This document shows, piece by piece, positions 1 through 6,254 of a stretch of 8,463 nucleotides of DNA. Made by a program: the position numbers and the translations under genes. Numbering within the stretch: the stretch's first letter is position 1; each line of letters starts with the position of its first letter. The notes under the pieces were generated by a model. It was not told the origin of the DNA and did no database searches. It saw only the letters and a program-made list of their open reading frames with translations. The DNA is taken from assembly GCA_024710535.1 (NCBI GenBank), contig JANJUO010000198.1, positions 1 to 8,463 on the forward strand, given 5' to 3'. Origin of the DNA: a bacterium (GTDB lineage: Bacteria; Bacteroidota; Ignavibacteria; Kapaibacteriales; UBA2268).

Positions 1-642
1 TGGTCTTAATGTTAATGTATGTGGCGAAATCGGAGTAATGCAAAGCACTTGAGTTGACGGAGCAATTATCGGTCCATTGCAAGATAAAGAATATGCAGTT
101 GAGCCGGTTGGAGTGGCAATTATAACGCCATCTGCACGATAATCCCCAACATAATGCTCATCAGAATATGCGGCAAGAGTTATCATTTTGGAATTATCAT
201 TTTTCTCAATCACAAAATCATTTAGTGCATAATATGTTACACCATCAATTTTTGTTTCCAATATTGAGCGGTCCACCAAGCGATATATTCCATTCATAAC
301 ATCTTTGATCGCCTGCTCCAAATTTGTAGTATTATATTCGGCAAGAAATCCAAGTTTGCCAACATTCACACCCATTATAGGCAAATCCGATTTAATTGTA
401 TCTCTTGCGGCGGTAAGTATTGTGCCATCACCACCAAAAGTGATAATCATATCTGCATATTTCTCGAATTCTTTTATAGTGCGTGGAAGTATAATCTTGC
501 GAGTATCTTCGTCGCAAACTTCAAATAATTCATGCCTTACAAAAATTTCTGCTGAATATTTATGCAGAATGTGAATTGCATCTATTGCAAATTTAATTGC
601 TTCAGGCTTGTCTGCATTTTCGAACAATGCAATCTTTTTCAT
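1..642 (-). CDS. nadK: NAD kinase, C-terminus cut off by window edge
   Basis: NAD kinase phosphorylates NAD to NADP in the cytoplasm, using ATP or polyphosphate, and is the only route to NADP. I translated 214 codons from ATG at 642 to the window edge; family members are near 290 residues, so roughly a quarter is missing. Visible signatures: GGDGT at residues 70-74 (catalytic Asp72), GVNVGKLGFL at 91-100, Asn141-Asp142 in place of the usual Asn-Glu pair, DGVIIATPTGSTAYSL at 171-186, then SCNGPI and SPHTL, which match the C-terminal substrate-binding region. The Asn-Asp pair and the SLSC.GP sequence fit Bacteroidota-type enzymes as I remember them. The start is supported by GGAG 11 bases upstream and by the short beta strand (KKIALF) that typically opens the fold. 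It lies 109 bases downstream of fmt on the same strand, so it may be co-transcribed or have its own promoter. Identification is firm. Confidence 0.95.
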   Translation of the reverse strand, partial: MKKIALFENADKPEAIKFAIDAIHILHKYSAEIFVRHELFEVCDEDTRKIILPRTIKEFEKYADMIITFGGDGTILTAARDTIKSDLPIMGVNVGKLGFLAEYNTTNLEQAIKDVMNGIYRLVDRSILETKIDGVTYYALNDFVIEKNDNSKMITLAAYSDEHYVGDYRADGVIIATPTGSTAYSLSCNGPIIAPSTQVLCITPISPHTLTLRP

Positions 643-653
643 TAATTTGCTTG

Positions 654-657
654 CTCC
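654..657 (-). promoter_or_regulatory. Shine-Dalgarno GGAG for nadK
   Basis: GGAG on the minus strand, 11 bases before the nadK ATG (642). It supports that start. The spacing is slightly long, and several neighbouring genes lack a comparable site. Confidence 0.45.
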
Positions 658-714
658 AAAATTGTAAAAATATATTTCATAAACACCCGAAAAAAATCAC
701 ACTTGTCCAAAAAT

Positions 715-722
715 CAAATTTA
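715..722 (-). promoter_or_regulatory. possible -7 element (TAAATTTG) for nadK
   Basis: On the minus strand this reads TAAATTTG, an exact match to the Bacteroidota -7 consensus TAnnTTTG, and lies 72 bases upstream of the nadK ATG in the fmt-nadK gap. I see no TTTG at the expected -33 position, and such a short AT-rich match is likely by chance, so this is only a candidate. Confidence 0.2.
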
Positions 723-751
723 CTTGAAATTTATCTAATGAAAAAGAAAAA

Positions 752-1672
752 TTAGTTGAAACTACCTTTTTTTATGCCTCTATATCCTCTAATAAAATCA
801 GATACTTTAACTGCACTTTTTCCTTCTAATTGGATTTCGGTCAATTTTAAGGCAAAATCATTTGTTCCAGCATAAAAATTTTGTTCATCAATGAGAAAAG
901 TTCCGGCTTCAATTTTGATTTCAGACACTTCAACCCGCAATATTTTTAATATTTTATCATTAAACATAGTAAAACTTCCCGGAGTTGGCGAAATATGATT
1001 TACAAAACAACGTAAATATTCCGATTTATTATTGAAATCTATTTTGCAATTTTCTCTAAAAATCTTTGGTGCAGGACTTGCCAAAGTATCATCTTGCTTC
1101 AATGGAGTATAATTTCCATTCAGTAATAAATCAATTGTTTCAACGGCGCAATCAGCACTTATTGGCATCAATAAATCATGTAAATCTCCTGCTGTGCAAT
1201 TGTATGGCAAATAAATTTCTTTCTTTAATAAAATATTTCCAGTATCTACTTTTTCTTGCAGAATAAAGGATGTAACTCCACTAACTTTTTCATTTTTCAA
1301 AATTGCATAATTGATTGGAGCCGCTCCACGATATTTTGGCAATAAACTACCATGAATATTGAATGAAGCAATATTAGCAATCGAACAAATTTCTTTTGGC
1401 AAAATTCTAAACGCAACAACAACGATAATATCAGGATTTATTTCTTTTAATCTTTCCGCAAAATCCAAATCTTTCATTGAAATTGGCTGAATAATTTCAA
1501 TACCTTTTTCTACTGCATAATTTTTGACAGGAGACGCACTTAGTTTTTGCCCTCTACCTTTGGGTTTGTCGGGAATAGTAACAACTGCACGAACTCCATA
1601 TTTATTATGAATTGCATCCAAAGTTGGCACCGCAAATTCCGGTGTTCCCATAAATACTATATTTTTTTGCAT
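752..1672 (-). CDS. fmt: methionyl-tRNA formyltransferase
   Basis: Transfers the formyl group of 10-formyltetrahydrofolate to Met-tRNA(fMet), producing the initiator tRNA in the cytoplasm. It has 306 residues, close to the usual 310-315. The N-terminal Rossmann-like formyltransferase domain starts FMGTPEFAVPTL (7-18). The folate and catalytic region is FNIHGSLLPKYRGAAPI (104-120), containing Asn105 and His107 of the catalytic triad; the third residue is Asp143 in VDTGNIL. The C-terminal domain, from about residue 205, is the OB-fold tRNA-binding part and ends in a basic tail. VVVAFRILP (84-92) is the variant I associate with Bacteroidota. No strong Shine-Dalgarno precedes the ATG; the start is fixed by the conserved N-terminal strand. 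It follows yitT by 62 bases, a gap that holds a palindrome. The usual partner def is not in the window. Confidence 0.96.
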   Translation of the reverse strand: MQKNIVFMGTPEFAVPTLDAIHNKYGVRAVVTIPDKPKGRGQKLSASPVKNYAVEKGIEIIQPISMKDLDFAERLKEINPDIIVVVAFRILPKEICSIANIASFNIHGSLLPKYRGAAPINYAILKNEKVSGVTSFILQEKVDTGNILLKKEIYLPYNCTAGDLHDLLMPISADCAVETIDLLLNGNYTPLKQDDTLASPAPKIFRENCKIDFNNKSEYLRCFVNHISPTPGSFTMFNDKILKILRVEVSEIKIEAGTFLIDEQNFYAGTNDFALKLTEIQLEGKSAVKVSDFIRGYRGIKKGSFN

Positions 1673-1708
1673 AATTTTCTAAAATAGTTTTAACAATTCC
1701 TTTTGTTC

Positions 1709-1729
1709 AGTCAGTTGTTACGACTGACT
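1709..1729. repeat. solitary 21-base palindrome related to the 3.1-3.3 kb repeats
   Basis: The left arm AGTCAGTTGT (1709-1718) and right arm ACGACTGACT (1720-1729) surround a single central T. Nine of ten positions pair, and the other is a T:G, a wobble in RNA. The core GTCAGTTGT-T-AC.ACTGAC is the same as that of the palindromes at 3110-3126, 3139-3159, 3230-3250 and 3261-3281. It begins five bases after the yitT stop codon, in the 62-base yitT-fmt gap. No T-run follows on the minus strand, so it does not look like an intrinsic terminator. Confidence 0.75.
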
Positions 1730-1734
1730 TTGAA

Positions 1735-2667
1735 CTATATTCTTCTTCTAAAGCCTTCGCCAAGTACTTCGTGCACATTATTAATAATTACGAATGCAGT
1801 TGGGTCCACACTTTTAATCACTTCAATGACGGCTGGCAATTCTTTAATTGTAACTACTGTATAAATCATTTCACGTTCGATATTTCGATAAATACCGCGA
1901 GTTTTTATTGCAGTTGCACCTCTACTCATATCATTCATAATTGCATTTGCAATTTCTTCATATTTATCAGAAATAATATGAACTGCTCTTGCATAATCGA
2001 ACCCATCAATTACAAAATCAATGATTTTACTTGAAATAAAAAGCAAAAATAATGCATAAAGTGTAAGAGAAAGAGCAGGTTTCTCAGGCGATAAATTCAT
2101 TACTTCAATAATAATTCCTGCAACTGCAATTACTACAAAGTCAATCATCATAATAGCATTGCCGGGCTTCATACCCCATTTTTTTTGCATAATTGAAGCA
2201 ACTATATCCGAGCCAGCTGTTGTTCCCTGAAATTTAAAAATCAATCCCAAGCCCAAACCAAGCAATACCGCACTTATAAGAATTAAAAACAAAAAATCAT
2301 GATGGAATAAATCTTGCATCGCATTTAAATTTTGAATTTTTATAAAGGATAATCCGGGAAAATCACCTCTAAATAAGTCGATTGCCAAAGACGACAATGT
2401 AAATGCGTAGAATGTGCGAAATGCAAACTGCTTGCCTAATTCCTTGATTCCCCAAAAAAACAAAGGAACATTAATTGCCCAAATGAGCATACCTACTGGA
2501 ACTGTTCCACCTGTTAAATAATGAATTGCCATCGAAAGTCCGCTTGCCCCACCGGGAACAACTTTTGCATCAATAAGCATAACAATACTTATTGCCATCA
2601 AAATCGAACCTAATGTAATAAAAAAGTAATCAATAGTTAGATTTCTTTTTGCTAATGCTTTTGTCAT
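1735..2667 (-). CDS. YitT family membrane protein with DUF2179 C-terminal domain
   Basis: Integral membrane protein of the YitT/DUF161 family; the molecular function of the family is not established. It has 310 residues, slightly longer than the usual 280-300. Hydrophobic segments lie near residues 12-33, 55-73, 82-98, 123-145, 171-190 and 198-220. The family signatures VPGGASGLS (37-45) and GTTAGSDIV (148-156) are present, the two related halves typical of this fold. The soluble C-terminal DUF2179 domain runs from about 226 to 306 (RAVHIISDKYEEIANAI, the GATAIKTRG region, then EVLGEGF at 300-306). The start is supported by AGGA six bases upstream. The 629-base palindrome-rich region lies upstream and fmt lies 62 bases downstream, suggesting a yitT-fmt transcript. 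'Transporter' would be a guess from topology only. Confidence 0.92.
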   Translation of the reverse strand: MTKALAKRNLTIDYFFITLGSILMAISIVMLIDAKVVPGGASGLSMAIHYLTGGTVPVGMLIWAINVPLFFWGIKELGKQFAFRTFYAFTLSSLAIDLFRGDFPGLSFIKIQNLNAMQDLFHHDFLFLILISAVLLGLGLGLIFKFQGTTAGSDIVASIMQKKWGMKPGNAIMMIDFVVIAVAGIIIEVMNLSPEKPALSLTLYALFLLFISSKIIDFVIDGFDYARAVHIISDKYEEIANAIMNDMSRGATAIKTRGIYRNIEREMIYTVVTIKELPAVIEVIKSVDPTAFVIINNVHEVLGEGFRRRI

Positions 2668-2673
2668 TTTGTA

Positions 2674-2677
2674 TCCT
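2674..2677 (-). promoter_or_regulatory. Shine-Dalgarno AGGA for yitT
   Basis: AGGA on the minus strand with a six-base spacer to the yitT ATG at 2667. It supports that start and is one of the better-placed ribosome binding sites in the window. Confidence 0.5.
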
Positions 2678-2719
2678 AATAAACAAAATTGTTTTAAAAA
2701 ATTTGTTCAAAAAAAGATA

Positions 2720-2727
2720 CAAAATTA
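2720..2727 (-). promoter_or_regulatory. possible -7 element (TAATTTTG) for yitT
   Basis: The minus strand reads TAATTTTG, matching the Bacteroidota TAnnTTTG consensus, with about 52 bases to the yitT ATG. A clear -33 TTTG is absent and the surroundings are very AT-rich. It is plausible because yitT must have a promoter or read-through from ftsK across this gap. Confidence 0.22.
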
Positions 2728-2824
2728 CCTAACTTATTTGAAATAAAAAAATTATGATTTTTGGGGAAATTCTAAATCTATCAGAATATTGAAAATATTA
2801 GAAATTAACTTATATGAAATCAGT

Positions 2825-2848
2825 AAGGAGTGTCCGATCTACACCCTT
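2825..2848. other. hairpin with 8-pair stem and one bulge
   Basis: AAGG (2825-2828) and GTGT (2830-2833), separated by a bulged A at 2829, pair exactly with ACACCCTT (2841-2848) around the seven-base loop CCGATCT. It could form in RNA from either strand. No T-run follows on either strand, so a terminator role is not supported. It sits directly beside the degenerate repeat fragment at 2849. Confidence 0.5.
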
Positions 2849-2893
2849 CAAAAAGACATCCGTTGTTTTTTAGCAGATCAGACGACCTCGTCT
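2849..2893. repeat. degenerate fragment of the palindrome-bearing repeat
   Basis: Positions 2849-2871 align without gaps to 3084-3106 of the first full repeat unit, with 20 of 23 bases identical, including an exact GACATCCG. Similarity then stops. At about the place where the full units carry their second palindrome, this fragment has an unrelated one: AGACGA (2880-2885) pairing with TCGTCT (2888-2893). This suggests an old copy, or a family member whose stem has been replaced. Confidence 0.5.
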
Positions 2894-2946
2894 TAGAGAA
2901 AAAAACAATATAATTTAAAAGTTAAATAATTTGGAAAACATTTTTC

Positions 2947-3009
2947 TACTAAGGTTAATGATTGGAATAAGAATTTTTTAATAACTCATAATTTTAAACA
3001 ACCTTAGTA
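2947..3009. repeat. 10-base inverted repeat with 43-base spacer
   Basis: TACTAAGGTT (2947-2956) is the exact reverse complement of 3000-3009. A looser inverted match to the first arm (14 of 18 bases; 2950-2967 against the complement of 3022-3039) occurs just beyond. Together they could form a long stem or mark the ends of a small remnant element. No target-site duplication or transposase was seen. Confidence 0.4.
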
Positions 3010-3050
3010 TAAATTTTTACGGTTCAATAATCAACCTTAACAATTTATAG

Positions 3051-3174
3051 ATTTCTCTCCTGAGGCTTCGAAATGGCGGTATGCAATAAGACATCCGATG
3101 TTTGTTCTATCGGTTGTTACAACCGACACTTTGTTGGACGTCAGTTGTAACAACTGACGGAACAGTATTTCTGG
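3051..3174. repeat. tandem palindromic repeat, copy 1
   Basis: First of two tandem units. Its conserved core (3084-3163) matches 3206-3285 with 77 of 80 bases identical; the first 33 bases are more diverged and differ by a two-base indel. It contains three palindromes, each with a single unpaired central base: 3091-3101 (arm ACATC, centre 3096), 3110-3126 (arm TCGGTTGT, centre 3118) and 3139-3159 (arm CGTCAGTTGT, centre 3149). The second and third are versions of one sequence with paired base changes. No coding potential was recognised. Confidence 0.85.
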
Positions 3175-3286
3175 ATTTCTCACTATGTTTCGAAATTACG
3201 GTATTCAATAAGACATCCGATGTTTGTTCTGTCGGTTGTTACAACCGACACTCTGTTGGTCGTCAGTTGTAACAACTGACGGAACG
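3175..3286. repeat. tandem palindromic repeat, copy 2
   Basis: Second unit, offset 122 bases from copy 1 through the core. Its palindromes are 3213-3223 (centre 3218), 3230-3250 (10-base arm TGTCGGTTGT, centre 3240) and 3261-3281 (10-base arm CGTCAGTTGT, centre 3271). Its second palindrome is more complete than in copy 1, where one outer G:C pair has become A:C. The unit ends a few bases before the ftsK stop codon, so its last stem would lie in the 3' end of the ftsK mRNA. No T-run follows on the minus strand. Confidence 0.85.
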
Positions 3287-3296
3287 TCAAATTAAA

Positions 3297-6239
3297 TTAT
3301 AAAATTCTTTCCAAATCTGCTTCGCTTTCCATTAATACAAGTCGTGCATTTGAGCCATTAAATGGACCAATTACTCCATACGCCTGCAATTCATCAATCA
3401 ATCTGCCTGCTCTTGCATATCCAACTCGAAGTCTTCGCTGAAGCATTGATGCAGATGCCTGCTGTTGCATAATTACAATTTTTGCGGCATCTTCAAATAG
3501 CGGATCTCTATCATCAGGATCTAAATCTTTGCGTTCCGCAGAAGTAGCATTTAATGAAGGCAAATAATACGGCTCCGCATAACCTTGCTGTTTTCCGATA
3601 AATTCACATATATTCTCAACTTCATCTGTATTGATAAATGCGTTCTGAACGCGTTCAGGTTTTGGCTTTCCGGCAGGCAAGCAAAGCATATCTCCCTGTC
3701 CGAGTAGTTGCTCCGCTCCTTGCATATCAAGAATTGTGCGAGAGTCAATTTTTGAAGCCACCAAGTATGCAATTCTTGCTGGGAAATTTGCCTTAATTAA
3801 TCCTGTAATTACATCCACAGAAGGTCGTTGAGTGGCAACTATCAAATGGATACCTACTGCACGAGCCATTTGAGCAAGACGAGTTATCGGCTCTTCGATG
3901 TCCTTCGAGGCAGTAAGCATCAAGTCTGCAAGCTCATCTATTATTACAACAATATACGGCAATTTTCTATGAATCATTTCTTTATCGTTTGCATACTTTC
4001 CATCATCAACCTTCTTATTGTAATCCAAAATATTGCGTTGCCCTGCTTTTGCAAGAATTGTATAACGCTGTTCCATTTCAACTACCGCAGATTTCAAAAT
4101 TGCAACAGCATCTTCGGGCTTAGTGATAATCCAATCTTGAATATCAGGCGATACTGCAAGAAAATGGTCTCGTAGCATTGCGTATTGCTGGAGTTCCACT
4201 TTTTTAGGGTCAATGATTACAAATTTTAGTTCACTTGGATGCATTTTATAGAGCAAAGACGCAATAATTGTGTTAATACCAACACTCTTTCCGGCACCTG
4301 TTGAGCCGGCTATCAGCAAGTGTGGCATTTTTGTCATATCAAGTATATAAATTTCCCCGGAAATGGTTTTGCCAAGTGCTAATGGAAGAATTGCATTTGT
4401 TTTAGCAAATGCTTGCGAATTAACAACTTCAGAAAAAAGCACCATAGACGGATAAGCATTTGGAATTTCGATACCAACTGTTCCTTTTCCCGGAATTGGT
4501 GCAATAATTCTTATACCTTTTGCCTTTAATGCCATTGCCAAATCGTCCGCAAGTGATTCGATTTTGCTGATTTTGATACCTGCCGCGGGAACAAATTCGT
4601 ATTGAGTAACAACAGGACCGGGAGTAATTTGCAAATTCTCAATATATATTTTGAATGTTTCGAGTTTTTCTTGGAGAATTTGGGCATTTGTTTTTAACTC
4701 ATCATCGCTAATGAGCATTTCTTTGATATTTTGATTTAGCAAATTCTTGCCGGGAGTTTGATATTCAATTTCTTCATCATGAATATAAGTTCCGAGCACA
4801 TTTGCCGGATCGCTCGATTTAACTATTGTTTTGTTTATGCTGACTGTTAGAGCGGGTTTTTCAAATGGTTCTGTTTTAGCGATTTGTGGTTTGACTTCTT
4901 CTTTGACAATAGATTTTGGCAAATATTCTGTATTATCCGCAGGTGTAATTTTTGATACATCGATACTCAATGGCTCTGATGCCAGTATTGGCTTATTGAT
5001 ACTTTCTTCCTTTATTGCAGTTTGAGTGGCAGTTTGAGTTTTTACAATCGGATTAATTGTAACTTTGCTATGTTTTTCTTCAATTTTAGGTTCATTTTTT
5101 ATAATTGGCTTTGGCTCAGGAATTATCTCCGGTTCAGGAATTATTTTTTCTTCTTGTTTTATTTGAATTTCTGTAGTTTTTTCATCCGAAATTTGAACTG
5201 GTTCAATTGGATGATTTACGCTTCTTTCCATATCCAAACCGGTTCCAACCACTGCATCATCAACATTACGAATCAAGGGTTTTCTAACAATATTAATCAC
5301 AGGTCTATTCAAAGTGGCGTCATTATCGCTACCATATCCAACAACAACATCATCAGATTTATGCTCCACTTTTTCATATTTTGGATTTTCTGGAATTTCA
5401 TTTGAAATAACTTGATCAACTTTTTGCTCAACAGTTTCTATTTTTGCTTTTTCTGCTTTCTCTTGAGTTTTTTCTTCTTTTTGCGTTTTGATATCATCTT
5501 TGAATGACGAATATGCCTCGTTTGCACTTTCGAAAAGACTATTCCACAATTGCGACATTCTTTTCCAGAAAACACTCATATCAAGATTGAACCCAACTAC
5601 CACTGTAATTATTGTTGCTGTTAGCATCAAAATCAAAGTACCTGACATACCGGTTGTACTAACCAAAAGCCAGGATAGATATTGACCGATTGCACCGCTC
5701 AATTCTTTTTCGAAATCTGCAAACATCGCCAATTTCTGCATACTTGCCGTTGCAGTGGAAAAAATTATTGATAAAATCAGAAAAATATAAGTTCTTCTAA
5801 TTGTTCCTTTTGGAATTTTTGCACCGGTAAATAAATATCTCGACCATATAATTATAATAATCGGAAACAGATAAACAGCATAACCGATTGTTCCATTTAT
5901 CAAAAAATCAGACAAAAATGCTCCGAAAATCCCAAGCCAATTATGAGTTGTTGCCGCTTTGGCTTCGAGCTCTTCATTGCCAAATGCGAGTTCGAAAAGT
6001 TGCTTAAGAGTGATTTGAGCATTAACTTCATCTTTTGTTGTGTATGAAACCAATGCAAAAAAAAGCAATACCGCAAACATAATCAATAAAACAGACATAA
6101 TTTTGTACTGATTATCGAATTGACGCTCCACTTTCTGTGCTTCGGGCTTCTGCTCATGTGGCTGTGGCGGATCTATTGGAACTTCGGCTTGCAGTTTCTT
6201 TTTTTTCTTAATTTCATTATTTGGATCGATTTGAGACAT
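3297..6239 (-). CDS. ftsK: DNA translocase FtsK
   Basis: Septum-anchored DNA pump that moves chromosome ends and, in model species, activates XerCD recombination at dif. It has 980 residues. The N-terminal membrane domain has hydrophobic segments near 46-66, 102-118, 119-137, 149-165 and 186-216, preceded by a cytoplasmic KKKKK patch. A charged, Pro/Glu/Lys-rich linker covers about 235-505. The alpha domain (about 506-630) contains GPVVTQYEF. The RecA-like beta motor has Walker A GSTGAGKS (645-652), Walker B VVIIDEL (764-770) and the family block VATQRPSVDVITGLIKANFP (801-820). A C-terminal winged-helix gamma domain (about 911-970: RDPLFEDAA, LRVGYARAGRLID) would read DNA polarity signals. 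All domains are intact. It starts 15 bases after the comB stop, and a weak GGTGA precedes the ATG. A duplicated segment in the linker is reported among the findings. Confidence 0.97.
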   Translation of the reverse strand: MSQIDPNNEIKKKKKLQAEVPIDPPQPHEQKPEAQKVERQFDNQYKIMSVLLIMFAVLLFFALVSYTTKDEVNAQITLKQLFELAFGNEELEAKAATTHNWLGIFGAFLSDFLINGTIGYAVYLFPIIIIIWSRYLFTGAKIPKGTIRRTYIFLILSIIFSTATASMQKLAMFADFEKELSGAIGQYLSWLLVSTTGMSGTLILMLTATIITVVVGFNLDMSVFWKRMSQLWNSLFESANEAYSSFKDDIKTQKEEKTQEKAEKAKIETVEQKVDQVISNEIPENPKYEKVEHKSDDVVVGYGSDNDATLNRPVINIVRKPLIRNVDDAVVGTGLDMERSVNHPIEPVQISDEKTTEIQIKQEEKIIPEPEIIPEPKPIIKNEPKIEEKHSKVTINPIVKTQTATQTAIKEESINKPILASEPLSIDVSKITPADNTEYLPKSIVKEEVKPQIAKTEPFEKPALTVSINKTIVKSSDPANVLGTYIHDEEIEYQTPGKNLLNQNIKEMLISDDELKTNAQILQEKLETFKIYIENLQITPGPVVTQYEFVPAAGIKISKIESLADDLAMALKAKGIRIIAPIPGKGTVGIEIPNAYPSMVLFSEVVNSQAFAKTNAILPLALGKTISGEIYILDMTKMPHLLIAGSTGAGKSVGINTIIASLLYKMHPSELKFVIIDPKKVELQQYAMLRDHFLAVSPDIQDWIITKPEDAVAILKSAVVEMEQRYTILAKAGQRNILDYNKKVDDGKYANDKEMIHRKLPYIVVIIDELADLMLTASKDIEEPITRLAQMARAVGIHLIVATQRPSVDVITGLIKANFPARIAYLVASKIDSRTILDMQGAEQLLGQGDMLCLPAGKPKPERVQNAFINTDEVENICEFIGKQQGYAEPYYLPSLNATSAERKDLDPDDRDPLFEDAAKIVIMQQQASASMLQRRLRVGYARAGRLIDELQAYGVIGPFNGSNARLVLMESEADLERIL

Positions 6240-6254
6240 AATTCACCATCTATA

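Larger units (their letters stand above)
2668..3296. other. 629-base intergenic region with several inverted repeats
   Basis: This is by far the longest gap in the minus-strand cluster; the others are 15-109 bases. I found no credible coding sequence on either strand. Its contents, left to right: the yitT leader and possible promoter (2668-2760); AT-rich sequence; a hairpin with an 8-pair stem (2825-2848); a degenerate repeat fragment followed by a different small palindrome (2849-2893); a 10-base long-range inverted repeat (2947-2956 with 3000-3009); and two tandem palindrome-bearing units that end 12 bases before the ftsK stop codon. The palindromes are visibly less AT-rich than the rest. 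Confidence 0.8.

Noticed and set aside
753..764. A short TAGTT/AACTA inverted repeat overlapping the fmt stop codon, with T-rich sequence after it on the minus strand, as a possible intrinsic terminator.
   Set aside because: The stem is only 4-5 A:T-rich pairs with a tiny loop and overlaps the stop codon; it is too weak to call.
2681..2694. AAACAA/TTGTTT inverted repeat just upstream of yitT as an operator.
   Set aside because: It is made only of short A- and T-rich runs with a two-base centre, which is expected by chance in this AT-rich leader.
3051..3286. The tandem palindromic units as a CRISPR array.
   Set aside because: There are only two units, and the near-identical part includes what would be the spacers. 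The palindromes are at two different spacings and no cas gene is nearby.
3051..3286. The palindromes as intrinsic terminators of ftsK.
   Set aside because: The stems have a single central base and no T-run follows them on the minus strand. Their duplicated, dispersed nature also points to a repeat family.
5022..5405. Plus-strand reading frames opposite ftsK (for example 3828-4175 and 5022-5405) as genes.
   Set aside because: They are antisense shadows of a fully conserved FtsK frame and rich in Phe, Asn and Ile from the complementary codons, with no recognisable domains.
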